A stretch of DNA of 64,000 bases, from assembly GCF_001543145.1 (NCBI RefSeq), contig NZ_CP014160.1:1612001-1676000 (forward strand). The letters are read 5' to 3'. Position 1 is the stretch's first letter; each line of letters starts with the position of its first letter. This DNA comes from Aerococcus sanguinicola (GTDB taxonomy: Bacteria; Bacillota; Bacilli; Lactobacillales; Aerococcaceae). This document shows positions 7,256 through 16,415 of this stretch, one piece after another. The translations under genes were made by a program, and so were the position numbers. The notes beneath the pieces are model-generated. The model did no database searches. It saw nothing but the letters and a program-made list of their open reading frames with translations, and was not told the DNA's origin.

Positions 7256-7846
7256 ATGAAACGATTTTTTTTAGGAGCCATTCTAGCTCTCGGGCTAGCT
7301 TTGGCTTTTATTTCTTTGTCATATTTTGTGATCATGGATCATTTAATTGTGGATGAGACGCCCAAGCAAGCTGATGTGATTATTGTGCCAGAAGGGATGA
7401 TTACAGAGGAGCGGGCCGAACGGGCGGCTAACCTTTACCGGGGAGGCTATAGCCGGTCTGGTAAGCTGATTGTGTCGCCCTATGACCAAATTAATGGCGC
7501 ATACTATGCCGAGCATGGGGTGCCAGAGTCCGCTATTGTCAATGATGCCACAGCGACCTCTACCTATGAGAATGCGACCCATAGCTTGAAGATGATGGAA
7601 GAGGCAGGCTATAGCTCCGCTTTGGTTGTTTCTTCAGACTATCATATGCTGAGGACCAAGATGATCTTCGAGCGGGTCAACCGTCGCTATGGCTTCGACC
7701 TTACCTTCGTTGCCGCCTACCACCGCCAGGGCGACCACTGGGTGACTTGGAAGGAAGGACCGGACTATATCCAAGACTTTGCCCAGCAAGAATTCTACAA
7801 GTACTGGGCTTATCTCTTGTATCTTTATCATTTTGTGAACCATTAG
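7256..7846 (+). CDS. YdcF family (DUF218) membrane-anchored protein
   Basis: The protein has one N-terminal transmembrane helix (FFLGAILALGLALAFISL) and a DUF218 domain: ADVIIVPEG, AERAANLYRGGY, DATATSTYENATHSLKMM and VVSSDYHMLRTKMIFER. DUF218 proteins act at the cell envelope, with members linked to vancomycin sensitivity (SanA) and to undecaprenol metabolism (ElyC). I choose ATG 7256 because AAAGG at 7246-7250 is 5 bp before it; GTG 7250 overlaps that site. The second motif is VPEG rather than the usual LGGG-type loop. A family B element starts directly after the stop codon. Confidence 0.85.
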   Translation: MKRFFLGAILALGLALAFISLSYFVIMDHLIVDETPKQADVIIVPEGMITEERAERAANLYRGGYSRSGKLIVSPYDQINGAYYAEHGVPESAIVNDATATSTYENATHSLKMMEEAGYSSALVVSSDYHMLRTKMIFERVNRRYGFDLTFVAAYHRQGDHWVTWKEGPDYIQDFAQQEFYKYWAYLLYLYHFVNH

Positions 7847-8068
7847 GAGGCTGGGACAAAAGTTCCGGCCTCTTTTTAAAAAGCAAACATTTTTCAAAAA
7901 CGTGTTCCAAAAGTCAGACCTGACATCCACTTCACGAACTATGTCCAATCGTTTACCAACGATTTCCCATAGTTTGTGGACAGTTGCTATAGCTGTTCGA
8001 AGCGCAGCGAGTTACAGATATAGTATGCGTTAGCTGGTTCAGGCCTGATCGACTTTTATCACACTCTC
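7847..8068 (-). repeat. Family B long interrupted hairpin element, extended copy
   Basis: The element has inverted ends, GAGGCTGGGACAAAAGT at 7847 and ACTTTTATCACACTCTC at 8068. Read on the minus strand it matches the copy at 52014-52189 almost throughout, including the arm AATCGTT/AACGATT. It differs by an extra insert of roughly 60 nt carrying its own pairing, CTATATCTGT with ACAGCTATAG. It begins immediately after the ydcF stop codon and its first 35 bp also form a compact GAGGC/GGCCTC hairpin with a T run. Confidence 0.8.
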
Positions 8069-8093
8069 TTTGCTTTTTTAACAAATTGTGCTT

Positions 8094-8120
8094 GGGAGCA
8101 TGCTTTGCGCTTTTGAATTT
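8094..8120 (+). repeat. Family C short repeat, copy 1
   Basis: GGGAGCATGCTTTGCGCTTT followed by TGAATTT. It resembles the copies at 17741 and 19775, which share GAGCAT, a C/G-rich centre and GCTTTTGA. Confidence 0.5.
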
Positions 8121-8288
8121 GGACCTTAAAATTTTATTGGATACCATGATTTTATCTTCAAGAATAGGAGAAAATGATAGGATAGAGATAGTGCCAGCCT
8201 TATCCTCATTATAAAATAATTTAAGTGCCTTTGATTTATGCTAAAATTTTAATCATTGGTATAAATTTGCGAAAGAGGAGTGATTGCA

Positions 8289-9620
8289 TTGAAGAATCAA
8301 CACCAGACTTTGAGTTGGCGTCAGTCAACCGTCATCGGGTCTATGTTATTTGGTTTATTTTTTGGGGCCGGGAATCTGATTTTTCCCGTTCAAATGGGGC
8401 AGGAAGCTGGAGCTAATCTCTGGCCGGCTGCTCTCGGTTTTGTGGTAACAGCGGTGGGTTTGCCCCTCCTATCTGTGGTAGCTATTGGAGTATCCGGATC
8501 TAAGGGACTCAATGATATGTCGGAGCGGGTCCTTCCCAAGTACGGGCATATCTTTACGGCACTCTTGTACTTTGTCCTTGGGCCGCTCTTATCGATTCCC
8601 AGGACAGCGACGGTGTCTTATGAAATTGGCTTTAGTCAGTTTACCCAACATCCGCTCTTACTCTTTGCTTATTCGATTTTCTTTTTTATTTGTGTGGCTT
8701 ATTTTTCTCTCAAGCCATCAGGGATTATGACCTGGGTGGGCAAGTGGATGAACCCGGTCTTTCTCATTTTTCTAGCCTTGATTTTAGCGGGCGTCCTATT
8801 GACTGGGGATAGTTTTTCCTTTACCGCTTTTCCGGTTGCTCCTAAGTACCAGGAGGCGCCCTTTCTTCAAGGTTTCTTAAATGGTTACAATACCATGGAT
8901 GTGATTGCTGGCTTGATCTTTGGCATCTTGGTCGTGCGGTCCATCCACCAAGTTGGGGTGACAGAAGACCGGGACGTAGCCATGGGAACCATTAAGAGTG
9001 GGGCCTTGAGCATGGGCTTGATGGCTGTGATCTATTTCCTCCTGACCATGTTGGGGGCCCGGAGCTTGGAAGACATTGGCCTGGCCCAAAACGGGGGCGA
9101 AGCCTTGATCCAAATTGTATCCACTAAGTTTGGCGTCTTTGCGGGGATCCTGCTCTTCGTGGTTATGTTTGTGGCCTGCCTCAAGACCGCCATTGGCCTC
9201 ATCGTCTCCTGTGCGGAAACCTTTGCGGAGATCTATCCCAATGTGCTCGACCAGGAGAAATGGACCTATGTTTTTATCGGGATTTCCTTTGTGATTGCTA
9301 ATGCGGGCTTGAATGCGATTTTGGCTTGGGCAGTCCCCTTCTTGGCCTTTATGTACCCCCTCTCGATTGTGATTGCCCTCCTTCACTTGGTGCCAGCTTG
9401 GACGAAGCGACCAGTGATTATGCGCTGGACCCTGGGCTTTACCCTGGTTCCTGCTTGCTTTGACCTCCAGCATGCCCTGCCTACAGGGTCAATTCCAGCT
9501 TTAGATCATTTTGCCACGGCCGTTTTTCCATTCTATAGCTATGGTTTTGCCTGGGTCCTCCCCGCCATTCTTGGCCTCTTCATTGGTCTCGTTCATTCCT
9601 ATGTTATTAGAAAAGATTAA
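8289..9620 (+). CDS. brnQ: Branched-chain amino acid transport system II carrier protein
   Basis: This LIVCS-family permease imports leucine, isoleucine and valine with a cation. The protein has about twelve hydrophobic helices over 443 residues and the family signature GSMLFGLFFGAGNLIFPVQ near the N-terminus. Start TTG 8289 is chosen because AGAGGAG ends at 8280, 8 bp earlier; the GTG at 8280 overlaps that site. It is monocistronic, with a weak promoter (TTTAAG-16-TAAAAT at 8220-8247) and a clear terminator after it. Confidence 0.93.
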   Translation: MKNQHQTLSWRQSTVIGSMLFGLFFGAGNLIFPVQMGQEAGANLWPAALGFVVTAVGLPLLSVVAIGVSGSKGLNDMSERVLPKYGHIFTALLYFVLGPLLSIPRTATVSYEIGFSQFTQHPLLLFAYSIFFFICVAYFSLKPSGIMTWVGKWMNPVFLIFLALILAGVLLTGDSFSFTAFPVAPKYQEAPFLQGFLNGYNTMDVIAGLIFGILVVRSIHQVGVTEDRDVAMGTIKSGALSMGLMAVIYFLLTMLGARSLEDIGLAQNGGEALIQIVSTKFGVFAGILLFVVMFVACLKTAIGLIVSCAETFAEIYPNVLDQEKWTYVFIGISFVIANAGLNAILAWAVPFLAFMYPLSIVIALLHLVPAWTKRPVIMRWTLGFTLVPACFDLQHALPTGSIPALDHFATAVFPFYSYGFAWVLPAILGLFIGLVHSYVIRKD

Positions 9621-9631
9621 GCGATTTATCC

Positions 9632-9663
9632 AAAACTCCAGTTGGCAGTGACTGGAGTTTTTT
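9632..9663 (+). terminator. Terminator after brnQ
   Basis: AAAACTCCAGT pairs with ACTGGAGTTTT, ending in a run of six T residues. Confidence 0.9.
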
Positions 9664-9671
9664 GATTATAA

Positions 9672-9700
9672 TTGTACTGTTGACCAAAACGCTTTATAAT
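9672..9700 (+). promoter_or_regulatory. Promoter of the LCP gene
   Basis: TTGTAC at 9672-9677, 17 bp spacer, TATAAT at 9695-9700, about 32 bp before the start codon region of the LCP gene. Confidence 0.7.
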
Positions 9701-9732
9701 AAAAGTAGAATACGATGATAGAAAGGAAGGGT

Positions 9733-10683
9733 ATGATGCCTCAACGTGACCACTACCGACGACACAAGAGGAGAATATGGCCTTGGATCCTGGCCGGTCT
9801 TGCCCTCTTGGTCCTAATTGTTCTAGGGGGGGCTTACTTTGGTGCTAAGCAGGTAGCAGACGACCTCTATGCGCCAACTCAGGGGAGAGACCAGGCCAAA
9901 GAATCTGCTGAACGCAATCCGAAATTAGGAGAAGATCCCATCTCTGTCCTCTTGGTAGGTATGGACTCAGGCAATGGCCGGACTACTGGAGAACAGAATA
10001 CGGATGCCCTCATCCTGCTGACTCTCAATCCCAAGACAGGGTCCGCTAAAATGCTGAGTATTCCCCGGGATACCTACAGCGAACAAGTTGGCACGAAGAT
10101 CAATGCAGCCTACGGACAAGGGGGGATTGAGGCGACCATTGGAGCTGTCCAAGAGCTCTTGAATGTTCCTGTTGATTACTATGCCTTGGTCAATATGACA
10201 GGCCTAGTGAATATTGTGGATAGCCTAGGTGGCATCCAGGTCGATAACCCGCTCAGCTTCAGCAACATGGGCTATAGCTTCCCCCAAGGTCGTATTACCC
10301 TCCACGATGGTCAGGAAGCCATGGCCTATATCCGCATGCGCTACGAAGATCCGGAAGGGGACTTTGGCCGGGCCCGGCGTGAACAAGTGGTTCTCAGAGG
10401 AATCCTAGATTCTCTGCGTTCCGTTCAAAGCCTGACCCACCTCAAAGACCTATCGGATATCGTCCGTCAAAACGTCCGCACAGACCTCCAGCTGTCCGAT
10501 ATGATGGTCCTGGCCAAGGACTACCGCAATACGGCTGATGCCATTGAGCAGGGGGTCCTCAAGGGGACGGACGATATGTCAACAGGAACTTATCTGAGCA
10601 TTGTCTCAGAAGAAGACCGCCAAGAGGCTTCCAACCGTCTGCGCCAACACCTGGAACTGCCTAAAGCATCTCTAAGTGACTAA
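9733..10683 (+). CDS. LytR-CpsA-Psr (LCP) family cell-wall glycopolymer ligase
   Basis: LCP enzymes transfer teichoic acid or polysaccharide from a lipid carrier to peptidoglycan on the outer membrane face. The protein has a basic N-terminus, one membrane anchor (PWILAGLALLVLIVLGGAYF) and an extracellular LCP domain: SVLLVGMDSG, DALILLTLNPKTG, MLSIPRDTY, INAAYGQGG, and the arginine-rich YIRMRYEDPEGDFGRARRE. All key Arg and Asp residues are present. The Shine-Dalgarno AAAGGAAGG at 9722-9730 points to ATG 9733 or 9736 as the start rather than the upstream ATG 9715. Confidence 0.92.
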   Translation: MMPQRDHYRRHKRRIWPWILAGLALLVLIVLGGAYFGAKQVADDLYAPTQGRDQAKESAERNPKLGEDPISVLLVGMDSGNGRTTGEQNTDALILLTLNPKTGSAKMLSIPRDTYSEQVGTKINAAYGQGGIEATIGAVQELLNVPVDYYALVNMTGLVNIVDSLGGIQVDNPLSFSNMGYSFPQGRITLHDGQEAMAYIRMRYEDPEGDFGRARREQVVLRGILDSLRSVQSLTHLKDLSDIVRQNVRTDLQLSDMMVLAKDYRNTADAIEQGVLKGTDDMSTGTYLSIVSEEDRQEASNRLRQHLELPKASLSD

Positions 10684-10737
10684 GGGCAAGCTTCCAGCTA
10701 ACCGTACACTTTGCAAGCCATTAAGGAGGCAATTCAA

Positions 10738-11649
10738 ATGAAACTTGACCTAAGTAATCGAACCATCCGTCAGCACGAAAAACCCATCAGTCACAGTAAT
10801 TTTTGGCGCATTTTAGGGGATATGGTGATTGGCTTTCTTGTTGTTTTTGCCCTCGACTATTTGATTGACCAGTTGATCAGCTTGGATCCCCAGCAAGGCT
10901 TGACCATTCGCTTTGGCTTGACTCCCTTGCTCAACCTGATCTCAACGCTAGCTTCCAGTCTTTTCTCTATGGGGATCATGTGGGGCTTAGTGCGTCTGGT
11001 TCGCCATGGCGGCTCCTATGACCAGGGAAGCTTGGTTCAGCCCTTTAAAGAAAAATTGGGCCGCAATATCTTAGCCCTCTTCTTGCTTGCCTTAATTGGC
11101 TTAATTCCAACGATAGTAGTGGGGGTTCTCTCTGGCTTCGGTTTTATGAGCGCTATCATACTGTCTACTGAAGAATGGCAAGGCTATGCAGCCTTCTTTG
11201 GAATTTTTATTTTAGCAGGGATCATACTAGGGATTATCGCCACTTGGTTGGACTTGTCCCTAGCTATGGTTTCGCCGCTCTTGGGTGATTATCCCGAGAT
11301 GGGAGCTTGGCAAGTGATGAAGGAAAGCTTCCGTATGATGAAGGGCAACCGCTGGAAACTTTTAGGCTTAATCCTAACTTATATCTGGATTCCAATCCTA
11401 ATCGTCATCGTCAGCATTGTCGCTTTCTTTGCTTACGCCATTGCTACAAGTCCTGTGCAAGGGCCTAGCTATGTCCTGGCTTTCTCACTCTTCTTCTTTG
11501 CCCTCTTAGTAGCGGCCTTAATTGGACTCTATTACAGTCTGCGCCTGAATGTGGCCAAGGCCCTCTTCTACACCGCCCTAGAAGATAAGGAAAAGGGAAC
11601 GTCTTGCTTCCCTGGACAAGGTTTAGCTGGGCAAGGCGAAGCCCTCTAA
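10738..11649 (+). CDS. DUF975-like polytopic membrane protein
   Basis: The 303-residue protein has about six hydrophobic helices. The segment YPEMGAWQVMKESFRMMKGNRWKLLGLILTYIW, split here by an amphipathic stretch, resembles the DUF975 signature found in Gram-positive membrane proteins of unknown function. The start ATG 10738 has AAGGAGG 8 bp upstream. It lies 54 bp after the LCP gene with no terminator between, so they may be co-transcribed and both act at the envelope. Confidence 0.6.
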   Translation: MKLDLSNRTIRQHEKPISHSNFWRILGDMVIGFLVVFALDYLIDQLISLDPQQGLTIRFGLTPLLNLISTLASSLFSMGIMWGLVRLVRHGGSYDQGSLVQPFKEKLGRNILALFLLALIGLIPTIVVGVLSGFGFMSAIILSTEEWQGYAAFFGIFILAGIILGIIATWLDLSLAMVSPLLGDYPEMGAWQVMKESFRMMKGNRWKLLGLILTYIWIPILIVIVSIVAFFAYAIATSPVQGPSYVLAFSLFFFALLVAALIGLYYSLRLNVAKALFYTALEDKEKGTSCFPGQGLAGQGEAL

Positions 11650-11663
11650 GCGATTCAATTAAG

Positions 11664-11690
11664 CTCAAGGCCTTGTGCCTTGGGTTTTTT
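11664..11690 (+). terminator. Terminator after the DUF975-like gene
   Basis: CTCAAGGC and GCCTTGGG form a short stem with a CTTGT loop, followed by TTTTTT. Confidence 0.85.
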
Positions 11691-11985
11691 AGTGATCATG
11701 AATAAAATTTCACAATAAGCTAAGAAAAGCTTGTCTTAAATGATAAAACGATGTGCAATCTCCGTGTTTTATCATTATATAGTGATCGTTTCAATCGATC
11801 AAAGGCTATTGGAAATCAATGCTTTCTAAAAGCTAAAAAAATGATAAAATAAATTAGTATAGATACTTGTCTACTTTTCTTAAAAAAAGCAGATGAAAAA
11901 TGAATCGCTGAGGTTCATTGGCAGTTAAGGAGCCAGCCATGTATTTGGACTGAGGCTTCAATTGAGAGAGTAAAGGATGATAGCT
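11691..11985 (+). promoter_or_regulatory. metNIQ leader with hairpin and repeated ATGATAAAA motifs
   Basis: The leader contains ATGATAAAACG near 11739 pairing with CGTGTTTTATCAT near 11775, a second small hairpin TGATCG/CGATCA, and a further direct ATGATAAAAT copy near 11840 that overlaps a possible -10 element. I found no S-box, SMK box or T-box conserved sequence. The motif may be an operator or part of an uncharacterised leader. Confidence 0.4.
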
Positions 11986-13038
11986 ATGATTGATTTACAA
12001 AATGTCGATGTCACCTTTGATACAGCAAGTGGTAAAGTCCATGCCGTTCGAGATGTGAGCTTGTCGATTGCTAAGGGTGAAATCTTTGGTGTGATTGGTT
12101 ATTCTGGGGCCGGGAAGTCGACCTTAGTCCGTACCATTAACATGCTCCAAGCTCCAACTAGTGGGACGGTGCGGGTGAGTGACTATGAAATGACCGCACT
12201 CAACAATAGTGACTTAAGAAAGGCCCGCAAAAATATCGGGATGATCTTCCAACACTTCAACCTGATGAATGCGCGGACGATTGCCGGTAATGTGGCCTTC
12301 CCCCTCCAGGATTCAGGCTTATCCAAGGAAGAAATTCGTGAAAAAGTAGACCGGCTCTTAGAACTGGTTAATTTATCGGATCGTCGGGATGCTTATCCTT
12401 CCCAATTATCTGGGGGACAAAAGCAGCGGGTAGCGATTGCTCGGGCCCTAGCCAATGACCCTGACGTTCTCCTCTGTGACGAGGCAACGTCAGCCTTGGA
12501 CCCTAAGACAACCCGGTCGATTTTGCAATTGTTAAAGACTGTCAATGAACAGCTCGGAGTCACCATTGTCATTATTACCCACGAGATGAGCGTGATTAAA
12601 GAAATTTGTGACCGGGTAGCGGTCATGCAGGATGGTTATGTGATGGAAGAAGGGTCAATCTTTGATATCTTCTCCAATCCACAGACTGAATTAACTAGAA
12701 ACTTTATTGAGTCAGCGAGTCCGACTGAGAAGGGAATTGCTTCCGTCCTAGCTAATTCCCAGTTGGTCGATGTGAACTCTTCTGATCGAATTATCCGCAT
12801 TGACTTTGCGGGTGCGGATACAGGAGACCCTCTGGTAGCCCGGCTAGCACGCGATTTCGGCGTTCTTCCAAGTATTCTTTATGCGAATATTGAAGTGCTC
12901 CAAGGCATTCCGACAGGGACCATGTTGGTATCGATTAGTGGGGATGACCAAGCCATGGCTGATGCCGTTAAGTTTATTGACGACAATGGCGTTAAATGGC
13001 GGGAATATCAAGTTGAAGGAAATGGTGGTGTTGAATAA
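11986..13038 (+). CDS. metN: Methionine ABC transporter ATP-binding protein MetN
   Basis: This ATPase energises import of methionine. Walker A GYSGAGKST lies at residues 38-46, the signature LSGGQKQRVAIARALA near 140, Walker B DVLLCDEATSALD after it, and ITHEM holds the switch histidine. A C-terminal NIL domain (about residues 270-345) is the regulatory methionine-sensing domain found in MetN. ATG 11986 is preferred because AAAGG is 9 bp before it, while ATG 11977 abuts the site. Its TAA overlaps the metI ATG by one base. Confidence 0.95.
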   Translation: MIDLQNVDVTFDTASGKVHAVRDVSLSIAKGEIFGVIGYSGAGKSTLVRTINMLQAPTSGTVRVSDYEMTALNNSDLRKARKNIGMIFQHFNLMNARTIAGNVAFPLQDSGLSKEEIREKVDRLLELVNLSDRRDAYPSQLSGGQKQRVAIARALANDPDVLLCDEATSALDPKTTRSILQLLKTVNEQLGVTIVIITHEMSVIKEICDRVAVMQDGYVMEEGSIFDIFSNPQTELTRNFIESASPTEKGIASVLANSQLVDVNSSDRIIRIDFAGADTGDPLVARLARDFGVLPSILYANIEVLQGIPTGTMLVSISGDDQAMADAVKFIDDNGVKWREYQVEGNGGVE

Positions 13039-13715
13039 TGGATTTTTTAACGAATTTATTGCCTAATGTGAGTGAAATTCCAGACGAATTTGTCACAGCG
13101 ACGATTGAAACGATTTATATGACCATCCTGACCTGTATCATCGGTTTTGCCCTGGGGATTGTGGTGGGGATCTTCCTCGTTCTGACCATGCCGGGTGGCT
13201 TGAAGGAAAATCGTGTGGCTTATAGCATTCTGGATAAGATAGTGAACATCTTCCGTTCCATTCCTTTTGTTATTATGATGGCCCTCTTAGTGGGCGTTAC
13301 CCGCTTTATCGTAGGGACTTCAATCGGGACAACTGCCGCTATTGTGCCACTTGTTGTGGCCACAGTGCCTTTCTTCGCCCGTCAGATTCAGAATGCCTTG
13401 ATCGAAGTGAATCCGGGTGTGATTGAAGCCGCCCTCTCTATGGGTTTGAGCACTTGGCAAATCGTTAGTCGTGTTTATCTTAAAGAAGCACTGCCAGGTA
13501 TTATCCGGGTTTCTGCCTTATCGATCATTAATGTGATTGGCTTAACCGCTATGGCCGGTACCATCGGGGGTGGGGGCTTGGGTAACCTGGCTATCACCCG
13601 GGGTTACAACCGTTTCCAAACCGACGTGACGATTGTTTCAACTATCATTATTCTGATTATTGTCTTTATTTCCCAAGCGGTTGCTGACTGGTATGTCCGC
13701 CGCATTGAGCATTAG
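13038..13715 (+). CDS. metI: Methionine ABC transporter permease MetI
   Basis: This 225-residue permease has five to six hydrophobic helices and a central coupling-helix region, EAALSMGLSTWQIVSRVYLKEALPGI, that contacts MetN. MAGTIGGGGLGNLAITRGYNRF near the C-terminus is typical of MetI. Translation is coupled to metN by a one-base overlap (TAATG). Confidence 0.95.
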   Translation: MDFLTNLLPNVSEIPDEFVTATIETIYMTILTCIIGFALGIVVGIFLVLTMPGGLKENRVAYSILDKIVNIFRSIPFVIMMALLVGVTRFIVGTSIGTTAAIVPLVVATVPFFARQIQNALIEVNPGVIEAALSMGLSTWQIVSRVYLKEALPGIIRVSALSIINVIGLTAMAGTIGGGGLGNLAITRGYNRFQTDVTIVSTIIILIIVFISQAVADWYVRRIEH

Positions 13716-13741
13716 ATTAACAATTAAAGGAGAATTTATTT

Positions 13742-14659
13742 ATGAAAGCAAGTTTTAAAAAATTAGGGCTCTTAACAGCGGCTGCCTTTGCCTTGGTAGC
13801 TTGTTCGAACGGGGCTAGCAGTGATGACCAAGCAAGCAGCGGTTCATCCGCTGAGCCAACCAAGCTCAAGGTAGGGGTAGTTGGCGATGTGGAACGCGAA
13901 GTATGGGAAGATGTTGCGGAGCGTGCTAAGGACAAGGGGGTTGACCTAGATGTCCAAGTCTTTACCGACTATGTTCAACCTAACAAGGCTTTAGCTGATG
14001 GATCACTCGACCTTAACGCCTTCCAACACATGGCCTTCTTGCATGACTTCAATGGCAGTGAACAACAAGACCTCCAACCTGTCGGCTATACTTATATTTC
14101 AGCCATGGCGGCTTATTCCGACAAGGTTGAGTCATTGGATGATCTCAAAGATGGCGCTGAAATTGCTATCCCTAATGATGCAACCAATGGCGGTCGGGCC
14201 TTGCTCCTCTTAGAATTAGCAGGCGTGATTGAAATTGATGACAATGCTGGCATTTCACCAACCCCTAATGACATCACCGAGAATCCAAAGAATGTTAAGA
14301 TTACGGAATTGGATGCGGCTCAAGTGCCACGTTCACTTGGGGATGCCGATGCGGTTGTTGCCAACACTAACTATGCCGTAGATGCTGGTTTGAATCCCTT
14401 CAAGGACGGGATCTTCATCGATACCGAAGATTTAGCCAAGGTTGGGACCCAGTACAAGTGTATCATTGCCACCCAGAAAGACCGTGCCAATGATGAAGCC
14501 ATTAAGAAGGTTGTTGAAACCTATCAAACGCCTGAAACAGAGGCCAAGATTAAGGAAGTAACCGATGGCGCTGACCAAAAGGCTTGGTCTGATAATGATA
14601 ATATCTCTGCAGATTACAAGGCTCTCGATGAGCAAGTGAAGGCTGCCAAAAAGAAATAG
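13742..14659 (+). CDS. metQ: Methionine-binding lipoprotein MetQ (NlpA family)
   Basis: The 305-residue precursor has a lipoprotein signal peptide: basic N-terminus, LGLLTAAAFALVAC with cysteine near residue 21. The mature part begins with a low-complexity SSDDQASSGSSAEPT linker. The NlpA core includes LKVGVVGDVEREVWEDV, DLNAFQHMAFL and VPRSLGDADAVVANTNYAVDAGL. It captures methionine outside the cell for MetNI. It follows metI by 26 bp with its own AAAGGAG and is followed by a terminator. Confidence 0.95.
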   Translation: MKASFKKLGLLTAAAFALVACSNGASSDDQASSGSSAEPTKLKVGVVGDVEREVWEDVAERAKDKGVDLDVQVFTDYVQPNKALADGSLDLNAFQHMAFLHDFNGSEQQDLQPVGYTYISAMAAYSDKVESLDDLKDGAEIAIPNDATNGGRALLLLELAGVIEIDDNAGISPTPNDITENPKNVKITELDAAQVPRSLGDADAVVANTNYAVDAGLNPFKDGIFIDTEDLAKVGTQYKCIIATQKDRANDEAIKKVVETYQTPETEAKIKEVTDGADQKAWSDNDNISADYKALDEQVKAAKKK

Positions 14660-14666
14660 TATTGAT

Positions 14667-14720
14667 TAGCTGGTTTCCCAGTATTACTTTGGAAGAAGTG
14701 TGCTGGGAGCTAGCTTTTTT
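14667..14720 (+). terminator. Terminator after metNIQ
   Basis: TAGCTGG-TTCCCAGTA pairs imperfectly with TGCTGGGAGCTAGC, followed by a run of T residues. Confidence 0.75.
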
Positions 14721-14797
14721 CTTGGCTTGGCTCGGTCTAGATGAAAGCCTTATCTTTTGCTATAATGTAAGTATCTTATTAGGAAAGAAGGCCAACT

Positions 14798-15313
14798 ATG
14801 GAAAGTGTAGCTTATCGCAAGGCCAGCTTGGCTGATCTCGATCGATTAGAAGATATTTTGAAGGCCAGCATCCAATACTTGGCCGACCAGGGAGTGGACC
14901 AGTGGCAGAATGGGGAAGTAACTATTGATCACATTCGCTCAGTGATTGAGGCTGACCAGGCCTATGTCTGCTTAGATGAAGGAAAGAACATTTTGGCCTT
15001 TTTCGTGCTAGCTGATGAAGACCCAGCCTATGATGACTTAGCTGAGGGGGCTTGGCAGACAGAGGCCCCTTACTATGCGATCCACCGGGTGATGATCAGC
15101 CTTAAGCAAAGAGGCCAGGGGCTCAGCAGGACTGTCTTCACAACGATCAAAAACATTGCTAAAGCAGATGGGAAGCGGTCGCTGCGGGTGGATACCCATC
15201 CAGATAATCGGGTCATGCAGCATATCCTTGAACGGGAGGGCTTTAAGCGCACGGGGTCGACTTACTTAGCCAATGGGGGCTTTCGCTGGACCTATGACTA
15301 TGCATTAATTTAA
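14798..15313 (+). CDS. GNAT family N-acetyltransferase
   Basis: This 171-residue protein has the GNAT acetyl-CoA-binding region ISLKQRGQGLSRTVFTTI, preceded by a beta strand ending AIHRVM, and a C-terminal LRVDTHPDNRVMQHILEREGFKRTG typical of the fold. A -10 element TATAATG at 14761 precedes it. The substrate is not evident. It lies 10 bp before lplA and is probably co-transcribed with it. Confidence 0.85.
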   Translation: MESVAYRKASLADLDRLEDILKASIQYLADQGVDQWQNGEVTIDHIRSVIEADQAYVCLDEGKNILAFFVLADEDPAYDDLAEGAWQTEAPYYAIHRVMISLKQRGQGLSRTVFTTIKNIAKADGKRSLRVDTHPDNRVMQHILEREGFKRTGSTYLANGGFRWTYDYALI

Positions 15314-15323
15314 GGAGGAAACG

Positions 15324-16343
15324 ATGTATTACGTAAAGAATGAATACCAAGGTGAAGAAATCTATGATCCTAGGCTTAATTTAGCCATTGAATATTATTT
15401 ACTCAATGAGAAACGTTTAGATGAGCCCATTCTTCTTTTTTATATTAATGAGCCTTCTATTATTATTGGTAAAAACCAGAACACCCGGGCCGAAATTAAC
15501 CAGGACTATGTGCGTGACCATAATATCCATGTCGTCCGCCGCTTTTCAGGTGGGGGAGCGGTCTACCATGACCTAGGAAATATTTCTTTCTGCTTTATCA
15601 CCGATGATGACGGCAATTCCTTCCGCAATTTCAAGAAGTTTACAGACCCTGTGATTGATGCCTTGCACAAGATGGGGGTTGAGGGCGCAGAGTTACGTGG
15701 CCGCAATGACTTGGTGATTGATGGCAAGAAGTTCTCTGGTAATGCCATGTACAGCCACAAGGGCCGGATGACCGCCCACGGGACCCTGATGTTTGATGTG
15801 GATATTTCGGTAACAACAGAGGTCTTAAAGCCTAAAAAAGAAAAATTAACGTCTAAGGGCGTTAAATCCGTTCGCAGCCGGGTGACGAACATTAAACCTT
15901 TCTTGAACGATGATTATCAAAATATTTCTATCCATGAATTCCGTGAAATTCTCCTGAAATTTATCTTTGATGTGGATAGCTTAGACCAAGTCAAAGAGTA
16001 CCAATTGACGGATGAAGACTGGGAAGAAATCTTCCGCTTTAGAGACCGTTACACTGGGAATAATGACTGGAATTATGGCAAGGATCCAGACTATGAGCTG
16101 ATCCGCGAAGGCCGGACGCCAGCTGGCCAAATTGAATTTCAATTCAATATCTCTAAAGGAAAAATTCAAGAAATTTCAATTTATGGGGACTTCTTCGGCT
16201 TGGGCGAAATCTCCGATGTAGAAGATGCCCTCAGAGGCTCGGACTATACGGAAGAGGGGCTAAGAGAGACTTTCTCAGCCCTTGATATTAATAAATATTT
16301 TGGCAATATCTCCGTCGAAGACTTGATTGACTTGATTTATTAG
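15324..16343 (+). CDS. lplA: Lipoate--protein ligase
   Basis: The enzyme activates lipoate with ATP and attaches it to lysines of E2 subunits or GcvH. The 339-residue protein has the LplA/BPL fold: RRFSGGGAVYHDLGNISFCF near residue 72, the catalytic lysine region DGKKFSGNAM near 138, and a C-terminal accessory domain. AAGGAGG lies 6 bp before the ATG. No lipoate synthesis genes are in the window, consistent with scavenging. Confidence 0.93.
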   Translation: MYYVKNEYQGEEIYDPRLNLAIEYYLLNEKRLDEPILLFYINEPSIIIGKNQNTRAEINQDYVRDHNIHVVRRFSGGGAVYHDLGNISFCFITDDDGNSFRNFKKFTDPVIDALHKMGVEGAELRGRNDLVIDGKKFSGNAMYSHKGRMTAHGTLMFDVDISVTTEVLKPKKEKLTSKGVKSVRSRVTNIKPFLNDDYQNISIHEFREILLKFIFDVDSLDQVKEYQLTDEDWEEIFRFRDRYTGNNDWNYGKDPDYELIREGRTPAGQIEFQFNISKGKIQEISIYGDFFGLGEISDVEDALRGSDYTEEGLRETFSALDINKYFGNISVEDLIDLIY

Positions 16344-16415
16344 TTGGTCAGGGAAGTGGCAGGTGTGAGTGACTTTGCCTGTCTTGGTTTGGTTCTCAAA
16401 TTTCATAAAGAAGGG

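Noticed and set aside
8877..9473. 198-residue antisense frame opposite brnQ
   Set aside because: It is a shadow of the permease frame: low-complexity His/Gln-rich protein, no start site, no family resemblance.
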